A stretch of DNA of 64,000 nucleotides from Streptomyces gardneri (GTDB lineage: Bacteria > Actinomycetota > Actinomycetes > Streptomycetales > Streptomycetaceae), in the NCBI RefSeq assembly GCF_006539185.1, contig NZ_BJMN01000052.1, positions 1 to 64,000 on the forward strand. Reading direction: 5' to 3'. This document shows, one piece after another, positions 55,423 to 63,885 of the stretch. The notes under the pieces are model-generated. The model saw nothing but the letters and a program-made list of their open reading frames with translations. It ran no database searches and had not been told where the DNA came from. Position numbers and translations under genes: made by a program. Position 1 is the first letter of the stretch. Every line of letters begins with the position of its first letter.

Positions 55423-56336
55423 CATCGGCAGTTCTCCTCCGCAGGCTGCTCCCGCACCGGCGCGCCCGGACGCTCCCCTCCCCCGCCGCGCCCGGCGAGC
55501 TCGTCGCCAAGGCGGTCGGGCTGCGGGTCGCGCTCGGCGGCCGGGCGGTGCTCGACGGCGTCGGGATCGGGGTGCGGGCCGGGGAGGTCCTGGCCCTGGT
55601 GGGGCCCAACGGCGCCGGTAAGTCGACGCTGCTCGCCGCGCTCGCCGCCGATCTCGCCCCGAGCGCCGGGGAGGTACGGATCGGGGGGCGGCCCGCCGGC
55701 GACTGGTCGGCCGGTGAACTCGCCCTGCGCCGGGCGGTGCTGCCGCAGGCCGCCGCGCTCACCTTCCCCTTCCCTGTCGCCGAGGTCGTACGGATGGGCC
55801 GGGCGCCCTGGGCGGGCACCGAGCGGGAGGACGAGGACGAGGCGGCGGTCGCGGCCGCGATGGCGGCGACCGAGGTCGAGGCCTTCGCCGGGCGGCCGTT
55901 CTCCGCGCTGTCGGGCGGCGAGCGGGCCCGGGTCGCGCTGGCCCGGGTCCTGGCCCAGCGGACCGGGCTCCTGCTGCTCGACGAGCCGACCGCCGCGCTC
56001 GACCTGCGCCACCAGGAACTGGTGCTCCGGGTCTGCCGGGAGCGCGCGGCGGCCGGGGACGCGGTGGTGGTCGTGCTGCACGACCTGGGGCTCGCCGCCG
56101 CCCACGCGGACCGGGTCGCGGTGCTGCACGGCGGTCGGATCGAGGCGGCGGGCCCGCCCTCCGAGGTGTTCGATGCTCACGTGCTGAGCCGGGTCTACCG
56201 GCAGCCGGTGGAGGTCTTCCCGCACCCGCGGACCGGGGTCCCCCTCGTCGTACCGGTCCGGCCCGGTCCGCACCGGCGTCCGGCGTCGCCCCCACTCCCC
56301 GAAAGGGACAATTCACCCTCCTTGACCGGTCCTTGA
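55419..56336 (+). CDS. hmuV: Haem ABC transporter ATP-binding protein HmuV
   Basis: A 305-residue ATPase with Walker A LVGPNGAGKSTLLAAL (about 62-70), the Q-loop region AVLPQAAALTFPF, signature FSALSGGERARVALARVLAQ (about 164), Walker B LLLLDEPTAALDLRHQ (about 184) and the His switch VVVLHDLGLAA. It energises haem import through HmuU. It overlaps hmuU by ATGA. The C-terminus has a Pro/Arg-rich tail of about 30 residues not needed for the fold. Confidence 0.95.
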   Translation: MTSAVLLRRLLPHRRARTLPSPAAPGELVAKAVGLRVALGGRAVLDGVGIGVRAGEVLALVGPNGAGKSTLLAALAADLAPSAGEVRIGGRPAGDWSAGELALRRAVLPQAAALTFPFPVAEVVRMGRAPWAGTEREDEDEAAVAAAMAATEVEAFAGRPFSALSGGERARVALARVLAQRTGLLLLDEPTAALDLRHQELVLRVCRERAAAGDAVVVVLHDLGLAAAHADRVAVLHGGRIEAAGPPSEVFDAHVLSRVYRQPVEVFPHPRTGVPLVVPVRPGPHRRPASPPLPERDNSPSLTGP

Positions 56337-56428
56337 CCCCGCCATGAGAGCCCCATGGAGAGCCTGTGACCCGCCCGTGTCCGGCCCGGCGGAGCTGAGA
56401 GCTGAATCACGGAACGGGTGGGTATGGC

Positions 56429-56467
56429 TGAGGTAAGCCTCGGTTAAGTTAGGTCCGCCTCACCCAT
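56429..56467 (+). promoter_or_regulatory. Two overlapping-type iron boxes upstream of efeO
   Basis: Box 1 (56429-56447) TGAGGTAAGCCTCGGTTAA matches 13 of 19 positions of TTAGGTTAGGCTCACCTAA; box 2 (56449-56467) TTAGGTCCGCCTCACCCAT matches 14 of 19. They lie one base apart just before efeO. Iron-dependent repression is likely. Confidence 0.75.
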
Positions 56468-56490
56468 GTCCCCGCTTTCCTGGAGTCCCC

Positions 56491-57648
56491 ATGCGAGCCG
56501 TCCGCTTCTCCGTCGTCACCGCCGCCGCGACCGCGGCCGCCCTGACCGCCGTCACGGGCTGCGCCGAGAAGAGCGACGCCAAGGGGGCGGACGGCGCGGT
56601 CACCGTGATCGCCAAGGACGACTCCTGCGAGGTGTCGAAGAAGGAGTTCCCGGCCGGGCACGTGACGCTCGCCGTCGAGAACCGCGGCTCCAAGGTCACC
56701 GAGGTCTACGTCCTCCACCCGGACGACCGGATCGTCACCGAGCGCGAGAACATCGGCCCCGGCACCAAGGCCACGATCACCGCCGAGATCAAGGCCGGCG
56801 ACTACACGATCGCCTGCAAGCCCGGCATGGTCGGCGACGGCATCCGCCAGCAGGTCAAGCTCACCGGCGCCGGCGCCGCGAGCGCCAAGCGCTCCCCGGA
56901 GATGGACGCCGCCGTCGCCGCCTACCGCCAGTACGTCCAGGCGCAGGCCGACGCGACCCTCCCCAAGGTGAAGGTCTTCACCGACGCCGTCCGCGCCGGG
57001 AACATCGAGGCCGCGAAGAAGGCCTACGCCGAGTCCCGCATCGGCTGGGAGCGCACCGAGCCCGTCGCCGAGTCCTTCGGTGACATCGACCCCAAGGTCG
57101 ACGTCCGCGAGGACGGCCTGGAGGAGGGCCAGGACCCGGCGAAGGACTGGACCGGCTGGCACCGCCTGGAGAAGGCGCTCTGGAAGGACAAGAAGCTCGG
57201 CGCCGCCGAGAAGCAGCTCGCGGACACCCTGGACAAGGACCTCGCGGACTGGGTGAAGCGGGTCGGCAAGGCCGAGATCACCCCGACCTCGATGGCCAAC
57301 GGCGCCAAGGAGCTCCTGGACGAGGTCGCCACCGGCAAGGTCACCGGCGAGGAGGAGCGCTACTCCCACACCGACCTCGTCGACTTCAAGGCGAACGTCG
57401 AGGGCGCGCAGAAGTCCTTCGACCTGCTCAAGCCGGTCGCCACGAAGAACGACCCGAAGCTGGTCGCCGAGCTGGACAAGCAGTTCGCCTCGCTGAACGC
57501 CCTGCTCGACAAGTACCGCGCGGACAAGAACAGCTACGTCTTCACCTCCTACGAGAAGGTCGGTCCGCCGGCGCGCAAGGAGCTCTCGGACGGCGTCAAC
57601 GCGCTGGCCGAGCCGCTCTCCAAGCTCGCCGCCGCCGTCGTCAAGTAA
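56491..57648 (+). CDS. efeO: Iron uptake protein EfeO (cupredoxin + imelysin domain)
   Basis: A 385-residue exported lipoprotein-type protein: signal with AALTAVTGC, then a cupredoxin-like domain at about 35-125 (SCEVSKKEFPAGHVTLAVENRGSKVTEVYV, GDYTIACKPGM) and an imelysin/M75 helical domain from about 140 with GWHRLEKALW (HxxE, His near 223). EfeO collects iron outside the membrane and hands it to the EfeU permease. The ATG follows TGGAG. It starts an efeO-efeB-efeU operon. Confidence 0.93.
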   Translation: MRAVRFSVVTAAATAAALTAVTGCAEKSDAKGADGAVTVIAKDDSCEVSKKEFPAGHVTLAVENRGSKVTEVYVLHPDDRIVTERENIGPGTKATITAEIKAGDYTIACKPGMVGDGIRQQVKLTGAGAASAKRSPEMDAAVAAYRQYVQAQADATLPKVKVFTDAVRAGNIEAAKKAYAESRIGWERTEPVAESFGDIDPKVDVREDGLEEGQDPAKDWTGWHRLEKALWKDKKLGAAEKQLADTLDKDLADWVKRVGKAEITPTSMANGAKELLDEVATGKVTGEEERYSHTDLVDFKANVEGAQKSFDLLKPVATKNDPKLVAELDKQFASLNALLDKYRADKNSYVFTSYEKVGPPARKELSDGVNALAEPLSKLAAAVVK

Positions 57649-57673
57649 CGGTCGAGAGAGCGGGGACGCGGGC

Positions 57674-58939
57674 ATGTCCGAGGAGAACCAGGAGCAGACG
57701 GCGGGGGCCGCGCCCTCCCGCCGCAAGGTCATCGGCTGGGGCGGGGCGGGGCTCGCGCTCGGCGCCGCCGCGGCGGGCGGCGCCGTGGCACTGGCCGGGG
57801 ACGGCGAGGGCACCGCGCCCGTCGCCGACACCGGCGCCGCCGTGCCCTTCCACGGCCCGCACCAGGCCGGCATCGCCACCGCCGTGCAGGACCGGTTGCA
57901 CTTCGCCGCCTTCGACGTGAAGACGAAGGACCGTGCGGAGCTCGTCCAGCTCCTCAAGGACTGGACGCGGGCCGCCGAGCGGATGACGGCCGGCGCCGAG
58001 GTCGGCGAGGGCGCGTACGGCGGTCTGCCGGAGGCGCCGCCGGACGACACCGGCGAGGCCCTCGGCCTCAAGCCCTCCCGTCTCACCCTCACGATCGGCT
58101 TCGGCCCCACGCTCTTCGACGGGCGTTTCGGGCTGAAGGACAAGCGGCCCGGGGCCTTGGTGGAGCTGCCCAAGTTCCCGGGCGACAACCTGGATCCGGC
58201 GCGCAGCGGCGGCGACCTCTGCGTGCAGGCCTGCGCGGACGACCCGCAGGTCGCCGTGCACGCCATCCGGAACCTCGCGCGGATCGGTTTCGGCAAGGTC
58301 GCGGTGCGCTGGTCGCAGCTGGGCTTCGGCAAGACGTCCTCGACGACCCCGGACGCCCAGACCCCGCGCAACCTCTTCGGTTTCAAGGACGGCACCCGCA
58401 ACATCGCGGGCACCGAGACCGAGCGGCTCGCGAAGCACGTGTGGGTCTCCGGCAAGGACGCGGCGGGTGCCGCGGCCTGGATGGACGGCGGTTCGTATCT
58501 CGTCGCCCGTCGCATCCGCATGAACGTCGAGACCTGGGACCGCACCCCGCTCGGCGAGCAGGAGGACATCTTCGGCCGGGACAAGCGCGAGGGCGCGCCG
58601 GTCGGCAAGGCCAAGGAGCACGACGAGCCGTTCCTGAAGGCGATGAAGCCGGACTCGCACGTCCGGCTCGCGCACCCGGACACCAACGGCGGGGCGACGA
58701 TCCTGCGGCGCGGCTACTCCTTCACGGACGGCACGGACGGCCTCGGCCGCCTGGACGCGGGCCTGTTCTTCCTGGCGTACCAGAAGGACGTCCGGACCGG
58801 CTTCATCCCGGTGCAGACCTCGCTCGGCCGCGCCGACGCCCTCAACGAATACATCCAGCACGTGGGTTCGGCGCTGTTCGCGGTCCCGCCGGGCGTCCGG
58901 GACAAGGACGACTGGTGGGGCCGGGCGCTGTTCTCCTGA
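57674..58939 (+). CDS. efeB: EfeB deferrochelatase/DyP-type peroxidase, Tat-exported
   Basis: A 421-residue haem peroxidase. The signal PSRRKVIGWGGAGLALGAAAAGG is twin-arginine type, exporting a folded haem protein. The DyP fold shows GFKDGTRN (GxxDG, about 236-243) with the distal Asp, DSHVRLAHP with the proximal His, and FFLAYQKDVRTGFIPVQ. EfeB is known to act with EfeUO in iron uptake and has been reported to remove iron from haem or oxidise ferrous iron. Start ATG follows GAGAGAGCGGGG. 25 bp after efeO. Confidence 0.95.
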   Translation: MSEENQEQTAGAAPSRRKVIGWGGAGLALGAAAAGGAVALAGDGEGTAPVADTGAAVPFHGPHQAGIATAVQDRLHFAAFDVKTKDRAELVQLLKDWTRAAERMTAGAEVGEGAYGGLPEAPPDDTGEALGLKPSRLTLTIGFGPTLFDGRFGLKDKRPGALVELPKFPGDNLDPARSGGDLCVQACADDPQVAVHAIRNLARIGFGKVAVRWSQLGFGKTSSTTPDAQTPRNLFGFKDGTRNIAGTETERLAKHVWVSGKDAAGAAAWMDGGSYLVARRIRMNVETWDRTPLGEQEDIFGRDKREGAPVGKAKEHDEPFLKAMKPDSHVRLAHPDTNGGATILRRGYSFTDGTDGLGRLDAGLFFLAYQKDVRTGFIPVQTSLGRADALNEYIQHVGSALFAVPPGVRDKDDWWGRALFS

Positions 58940-58966
58940 CGGAGCTGACGGAGAAGGAGCACCGAC

Positions 58967-59848
58967 GTGTTCGGTAACTATCTGATCGGCCTGCGCGAGG
59001 GCCTGGAGGCCAGCCTCGTCGTCTGCATCCTCATCGCGTACCTGGTGAAGACCGGGCGCAGGGACGCGCTGAAGCCGATCTGGATCGGCATCGGCGTGGC
59101 CGTGGGTGTGGCGCTGGCCTTCGGCGCGGGCCTCGAGTTCGGCTCCCAGGAGCTGACCTTCGAGGCGCAGGAGCTGCTGGGCGGCTCGCTGTCCATCGTC
59201 GCGGTCGTCCTGGTGACCTGGATGGTCTTCTGGATGCGGCGGACGGCCCGGCACCTCAAGGCCGAGCTGCACGGCAAGCTGGACGCGGCCCTGCAGATGG
59301 GCACGGGCGCGCTGGTCGCCACCGCCTTCCTGGCGGTGGGCCGCGAGGGCCTGGAGACGGCGCTCTTCGTGTGGGCGTCGGTGCGGGCCTCGTCGGACGG
59401 CACGTACGAGCCGCTGGCCGGGGTCGTCCTCGGGCTCGTCACGGCGGTGGTCCTCGGCTGGCTGTTCTACCGGGGCGCGCTGCGGATCAACCTGGCGAAG
59501 TTCTTCACCTGGACCGGCGGGATGCTGGTCGTGGTGGCGGCGGGCGTCCTCGCGTACGGCGTGCACGACCTCCAGGAGGCGCGCTTCCTGGACGGCCTCG
59601 CGAACAAGGCCTTCGACGTCTCGGCGACGATCCCGCCGGACAGCTGGTACGGCACGCTCCTCAAGGGCGTCTTCAACTTCCAGCCGGACCCGACGGTCCT
59701 TCAGGTCACGGTGTGGGCGCTGTATCTGGTCCCGACGCTCGCGCTGTTCCTCGCCCCGATAGGGTCGGGTCCGTCCGTGCGGGTGGAGAAGCAGAAGGCG
59801 ACCGATGAGAAGGCTGAGGCTGAGGCGAGCGCCGAGACGACCGGTTGA
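58967..59848 (+). CDS. efeU: Iron permease EfeU (FTR1 family)
   Basis: A 293-residue permease with about seven helices. The iron-binding REXXE motifs are REGLEA at 10-14 and REGLETALF at about 126-130, both intact. The start GTG follows GAGAAGGAG by seven bases. It follows efeB by 27 bp and is overlapped by the next lipoprotein gene at its 3' end. EfeU carries iron inward after capture by EfeO and redox treatment by EfeB. Confidence 0.95.
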   Translation: MFGNYLIGLREGLEASLVVCILIAYLVKTGRRDALKPIWIGIGVAVGVALAFGAGLEFGSQELTFEAQELLGGSLSIVAVVLVTWMVFWMRRTARHLKAELHGKLDAALQMGTGALVATAFLAVGREGLETALFVWASVRASSDGTYEPLAGVVLGLVTAVVLGWLFYRGALRINLAKFFTWTGGMLVVVAAGVLAYGVHDLQEARFLDGLANKAFDVSATIPPDSWYGTLLKGVFNFQPDPTVLQVTVWALYLVPTLALFLAPIGSGPSVRVEKQKATDEKAEAEASAETTG

Positions 59849-60842
59849 GCGTCTCGCGGCACGACCGGTGAGGGCGCTGGCGGCCACCGCCGCGGCGACC
59901 GTGCTGGCGCTGACCGCGAGCGGCTGCGTGACGGTCCACGGCGAGACGGCGCTGCTTCCGGCGGTGACGAAGGACGAGGCCGCGCAGGCCCTCGCCGATT
60001 TCACCGCCGCCTACAACCGGGCCGACAAGGCCCATGACCCCGCCCTGGACGCGGGCCGGGTGACCGGTCCGCTCGGGGCGATCAACCAGGCGGGGCTGCG
60101 CTCGCGGGCGGTCACGAACCCCGGCGGCAACCCGAACCACCAGCCCCTCGAACTGACCGACGCGCGGTTCGTCGTGCCCCGCAAGGCCGGCTGGCCGCGC
60201 TGGTTCCTCGCGGACACCGACTCGAACCGGGACGTCGACCAGGGCCGCGCCGACCAGCGCTGGGTCCTCGCCTTCGTGCGCAACGGGCCCCAGCAGCTGT
60301 GGGAGGTCGCCCACCTGGTGGTCCTCAGCCCGCAGGCGGTGCCCGAGTTCGCCGAGGAGGAGGGGTACGCGGTGCCGGTCGCCGCGGACAGCGACGCCTT
60401 CGCCGTCGCGCCCGAGGACCTCGGGGCGCAGTACGTGGCGTATCTGCAGGACGGGAAGCCGGGGCCGTACACGGCGGGCCCGCACACCTCGCTGTGGCGC
60501 GAGGAGCGGCAGAAGGGCGCGAAGCGGCCGGGGCTCGCGACCCAGTACATCGACCGCGTCGCGGACCAGGGGGACTTCGCCCCGCTGGGGCTGCGGACGA
60601 AGGACGGCGGCGCGTTCGTCTTCTTCGCGACCCGGTACTTCGAACGGCAGACGGCGGCGGCGGGCTACCGGCCGAAGGTCGGCCCGGACATCAAGGCGCT
60701 GCTGACCGGCGACGTGAAGAACACCGTCACCAAGGAGTGGGTGTCGGACCAGGTGGTCCTGGTGAAACCGGCGGGCACGGACCGGGACGGGGTCACGGTC
60801 GCGGGCCGGCTCCAGGGCGTGGTCGGCGCGGTGGGCTCGTAA
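59805..60842 (+). CDS. Lipoprotein of unknown function coupled to efeU
   Basis: A 345-residue exported protein. A very Arg-rich start is followed by VRALAATAAATVLALTASGC with a lipobox ASGC. The mature domain shows WPRWFLADTDSN, WVLAFVRNGPQQLWEVAH and GDFAPLGLRTKDGGAFVFFATRYFERQTAAAGYRP, which I do not recognise beyond a general actinobacterial hypothetical family. Its ATG lies inside efeU, 44 bases before that stop, with GCAGAAGG upstream; a second GTG at 59868 would give a normal-length signal. The overlap suggests translational coupling to the iron importer, so an accessory iron-binding role is possible. Confidence 0.75.
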   Translation: MRRLRLRRAPRRPVERLAARPVRALAATAAATVLALTASGCVTVHGETALLPAVTKDEAAQALADFTAAYNRADKAHDPALDAGRVTGPLGAINQAGLRSRAVTNPGGNPNHQPLELTDARFVVPRKAGWPRWFLADTDSNRDVDQGRADQRWVLAFVRNGPQQLWEVAHLVVLSPQAVPEFAEEEGYAVPVAADSDAFAVAPEDLGAQYVAYLQDGKPGPYTAGPHTSLWREERQKGAKRPGLATQYIDRVADQGDFAPLGLRTKDGGAFVFFATRYFERQTAAAGYRPKVGPDIKALLTGDVKNTVTKEWVSDQVVLVKPAGTDRDGVTVAGRLQGVVGAVGS

Positions 60843-60849
60843 GAACCCC

Positions 60850-60882
60850 TCAGCGGGTCAGCAGAACCTTCAGCGGGTCAGC
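60850..60882. repeat. 13-bp direct repeat at the end of the prim-pol gene
   Basis: TCAGCGGGTCAGC occurs at 60850-60862 and 60870-60882. The second copy contains the stop and last codons of the gene on the minus strand; the first lies in the short gap. It looks like a small local duplication of the gene end. Confidence 0.7.
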
Positions 60883-61649
60883 GGCCAGGCGATCTCGTGG
60901 GCGGTGTGCTCGCCGTCGCCCTCGGCCTGCCGCTCGGCCGCGTGGCGCGCGCAGGCGTCGGTGAGGGTCTCCAGGAGGTTCAGCGGGTCCGGCAGCGGGT
61001 GCTCGGGGCCGCGGACCCAGGCGACCACGGGAGGGGCGTCCTCGTCACCGGGCAGCCGGGCCGGCGGTACGAGGACGTAGCTGCCGCGGCAGTGCCAGCG
61101 CAGCCCCGGGTGCTCGTCCATCGTCTCCGGGTGGCAGTCGAGCTCACAGGGCCACCACTCGTCCTCGTCCTCGGGGGTGCCGCGGGTGGCGGTGAAGAAG
61201 AGCATGCGCCCGCCGACCGTGTCGACTTCGGCGGACTCGGCGACCGGCCCCACCTCGACGCCCTCGGCGAGCAGGCGCTCCAGGGCGGCGCGGCCGGCGG
61301 CCAGCGGGACGTCGAGGACGTCGTGGACCATTCCGGTGGCGGTGACGAAGTTCGCCTCGGGCTCGTTCCGCGCCCAGCGCTCGATCTGGGCGCGGTCGGT
61401 GGTCGACTGGGTCTGCCACGCGAAGGAGACGGGGTGCCGGGCGGGGGTGGGACAGCCGATCCGCTCACAGGAACAGCTGTAGCCGACGGGATACGCGGCG
61501 GGGGCCAGGGGCAGCCCGGCGGCGGCGGTGGCCAGGAGCAGCTTCTCGCGGTCGTTCTCTTCGTCGGCCGCGGTGCGTTTCGGGCGCCTGCGCAGCCACT
61601 GTGCGAGTTTGCTCTCCGTGCCGCGGTAGCGGCCGATACCGTCGCCCAT
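60870..61649 (-). CDS. Stand-alone bifunctional primase/polymerase N-terminal-domain protein
   Basis: A 259-residue protein similar to the prim-pol (AEP-like) domain. KLLLATAAAGLPLAPAAYPVGYSCSCERIGCPTPARHPVSFAW resembles the start of this domain, with a Cys cluster, and ARNEPEANFVTATG and VLVPPARLPGD follow. The expected catalytic Asp pair is not clear in the form seen here (VHDVLDVP), so activity is uncertain. No helicase or plasmid gene is beside it. The ATG follows GAGGGG by four bases. Similar single-domain copies are known on actinobacterial chromosomes. Confidence 0.65.
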   Translation of the reverse strand: MGDGIGRYRGTESKLAQWLRRRPKRTAADEENDREKLLLATAAAGLPLAPAAYPVGYSCSCERIGCPTPARHPVSFAWQTQSTTDRAQIERWARNEPEANFVTATGMVHDVLDVPLAAGRAALERLLAEGVEVGPVAESAEVDTVGGRMLFFTATRGTPEDEDEWWPCELDCHPETMDEHPGLRWHCRGSYVLVPPARLPGDEDAPPVVAWVRGPEHPLPDPLNLLETLTDACARHAAERQAEGDGEHTAHEIAWPLTR

Positions 61650-61880
61650 CTATCCCCTCACAGCTCATGCTCGCCTGTTCGGCTCTGCCCATGGTCCCAC
61701 CATCCTGCGCCCCGGGTGACCGGAGTGTGAAAGCGGGGTGCGGAAACGGGGTGCGCGGCGCGCCGGACAGGGTGGGGCGCGGAACCACCCGAACGGTCCA
61801 CAGCGCGGGACGCGCGCAGGGCGGACCATGGGTCCACCGATCTTCGGTTCTTCCGTCCGCCCGTTCGTGAGGAGCCCTCT
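61650..61880. other. Divergent intergenic region
   Basis: 231 bp between the prim-pol and DDAH-like genes. No supported gene; a short open frame (61601-61870) reads through but has no ribosome site or recognisable protein. Promoters for both neighbours are expected here. Confidence 0.4.
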
Positions 61881-62711
61881 TTGCGCCCCACTCCGCGCAC
61901 GTCCTCGCCCCGCCGTTACCTGATGTGCCCACCCACGCACTTCTCGGTGACGTATTCGATCAATCCCTGGATGGACCCCACGAAACCGGTCGACCTGCCG
62001 CTGGCCCTCGCCCAGTGGGAGGACCTGCGCGACCGCTACCGCGCGCTCGGCCACACCGTGGAGCTCCTGACGCCCGATCCGGCGCTGCCGGACATGGTCT
62101 TCGCGGCGAACGGCGCCACCGTCGTCGACGGCCGGGTCCTCGGCGCGAGGTTCGCCCATGCCGAGCGGTCCGACGAGGCCGCCGCGCACCTGTCCTGGTT
62201 CCGCAGGAACGGTTGGCCTGACGAAGCGGTCCGGCTCCCGGAGCACGTCAACGAGGGCGAGGGCGACTTCGCCGTCACCGCCTCGTGGATCCTCGCGGGG
62301 CGCGGTTTCCGCTCCAGCCCGCTCGCCCACGGGGAGGCGCAGGAGTTCTTCGGCCGGCCCGTGATCGGGCTCGAGCTGGTGGACCCGCGCTACTACCACC
62401 TGGACACGGCGCTGTGCGTCCTGGACGACGCCCGGGACGAGGTCATGTACTACCCGGCCGCCTTCTCACCGGGCAGCCGCGCGGTACTGGCCCGGCTCTT
62501 CCCGGACGCGCTGATCGCGACGGAGGAGGACGCGGCGGCGCTGGGGCTCAACGCGGTGAGCGACGGTCTGCACGTGCTGCTGCCGCAGGCGGCGGTGGGC
62601 CTCTTCGAGCCGCTGCGGCAGCGGGGCTTCGAGCCGGTCGGGATGGACCTCGGCGAGCTCCTCAAGGGCGGCGGCAGCGTGAAGTGCTGCACGCAGGAGC
62701 TCAGGCCCTAG
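61881..62711 (+). CDS. Dimethylarginine dimethylaminohydrolase-like (amidinotransferase superfamily)
   Basis: A 276-residue guanidine-modifying enzyme. Seen: RRYLMCPPTHFSVTYSINPWM, PALPDMVFAANGATVV, NEGEGDFAVT with the acidic catalytic pair, RYYHLDTALCVLD with the catalytic His, and the C-terminal GGGSVKCCTQEL with the nucleophilic Cys. Expected to hydrolyse a methylated or modified guanidine such as dimethylarginine to citrulline; the exact substrate is open. The start is TTG, placed by GGAG about six bases upstream; ATG 61923 would be 14 codons shorter. Confidence 0.88.
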   Translation: MRPTPRTSSPRRYLMCPPTHFSVTYSINPWMDPTKPVDLPLALAQWEDLRDRYRALGHTVELLTPDPALPDMVFAANGATVVDGRVLGARFAHAERSDEAAAHLSWFRRNGWPDEAVRLPEHVNEGEGDFAVTASWILAGRGFRSSPLAHGEAQEFFGRPVIGLELVDPRYYHLDTALCVLDDARDEVMYYPAAFSPGSRAVLARLFPDALIATEEDAAALGLNAVSDGLHVLLPQAAVGLFEPLRQRGFEPVGMDLGELLKGGGSVKCCTQELRP

Positions 62712-62739
62712 CCGAATCGATCCGTCGCCGAAGCAGGCG

Positions 62740-63729
62740 CTAGGCGTCCTGCTCCGGCGGCCAGGAGTCGCCCCACTCGGTGTCGCGGGCCTGCTTGTAC
62801 AGGGGCCCGTGGCGCTTGGTGACCATCTCCCGGGCAAGCCCGTCGGAGCCGCAGAGTTCGAGCTGGACCAGGCCCTTGCGGATCTGCGGCCTGCGGGTGA
62901 CGCGGGAGACCGTGGGGGTCACCGGGAAGCGGGTGGCGGCGACGTAGCTGTACTTCTCGTCCTCGTACGGCAGGGAGCCGCCCTTGACCTGGCGGTGCAG
63001 CGAGGAGCGGCTCACGCGGGCCGAGAAGTGGCACCAGTCGGTGCCGGGCACGATGGGGCAGGCCCCGCTGTGCGGGCAGGGCGCGGCGACGGTGAATCCG
63101 GCGTCGATCAGCAGGGTGCGGGCGGCGATGATCCGCTCGTAGCCGTCGGGGGTGCCGGGCTCGACGATGACGACCGCCTGCGCGGCGCGCGCCGCCTCGG
63201 TCACGAGTGCCGTGCGGTCGGCCTCGGTCAGTTCCTTGAGTACGTACGAGACGGTGACGAGGTCGGTGTCCGCGAGCCGCAGTGCGGTGCCGATCCGTTC
63301 GCGCCGCCACTCGGCGTCGAGGGCGCCGGCCGCCAGCTCGCGGCCGAGCGCGAGAGCGGGCTCGGCCCAGTCGAGGACGGTGGTCCGGGGCGGCGCCTCC
63401 TCCCAGGCCTCGGCGACGGCCCAGCTCGCCGCGCCGGTGCCGCCGCCGACGTCGGTGTGCGTGGCCGGCGCCCAGTCGGGCGCGGCCTCCCGCAGGGCGT
63501 CGAGGACGCCCCGTACCGCCTCGAAGGTCGCCGGCATCCGGTACGCGGCGTACGCGGCGACGTCGGAGCGGTCGCGCAGCACGGGGGCGTCCGTCGGGGT
63601 GGTGCCCCGGTAGTTGGCGATCAGCCGCTCGACGGCGCGGGCCGCCTGGGTGGGCGGCAGTCCGGCGAGGAGCCCGGCGAGGGCGGCGCGCAGGGACTCG
63701 GCGGAGGGCGGGGAGGCGGGGGCGTTCAC
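62740..63729 (-). CDS. Rsm22-like small ribosomal subunit methyltransferase-type protein
   Basis: A 329-residue SAM-dependent methyltransferase-like protein. Seen: HTDVGGGTGAASWAVAEAW (SAM loop, about 92-109), TTVLDWAEPALALGRELA and VTVSYVLKELTE, then a conserved metal-type cluster PCPHSGACPIVPGTDWCHFSARVSRSSLHRQ with three Cys. This pattern fits the Rsm22 family linked to mitochondrial and bacterial small-subunit function; bacterial members are little studied. The GTG has no ribosome site but a perfect -10 TAGAAT six bases upstream, indicating a leaderless transcript. Confidence 0.85.
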   Translation of the reverse strand: MNAPASPPSAESLRAALAGLLAGLPPTQAARAVERLIANYRGTTPTDAPVLRDRSDVAAYAAYRMPATFEAVRGVLDALREAAPDWAPATHTDVGGGTGAASWAVAEAWEEAPPRTTVLDWAEPALALGRELAAGALDAEWRRERIGTALRLADTDLVTVSYVLKELTEADRTALVTEAARAAQAVVIVEPGTPDGYERIIAARTLLIDAGFTVAAPCPHSGACPIVPGTDWCHFSARVSRSSLHRQVKGGSLPYEDEKYSYVAATRFPVTPTVSRVTRRPQIRKGLVQLELCGSDGLAREMVTKRHGPLYKQARDTEWGDSWPPEQDA

Positions 63730-63735
63730 CGCGAC

Positions 63736-63741
63736 ATTCTA
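63736..63741 (-). promoter_or_regulatory. -10 element for a leaderless rsm22-like transcript
   Basis: TAGAAT on the minus strand ends six bases before the GTG start. It fits the consensus TAGRRT fully, and no Shine-Dalgarno is present. Confidence 0.6.
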
Positions 63742-63885
63742 AGTGGCCGTGCCCCGGGCCCCGGCCGCCCGGAAGCGCTGGTCACGACCGTCCGGGCGGG
63801 GCACCGGAGTTGGTCGACGCCCTGCCGATGATGTTGAGTGCTCATGCCAAGTTTTGGCTGATATTCGATCGACCGAGGAGTTCAT

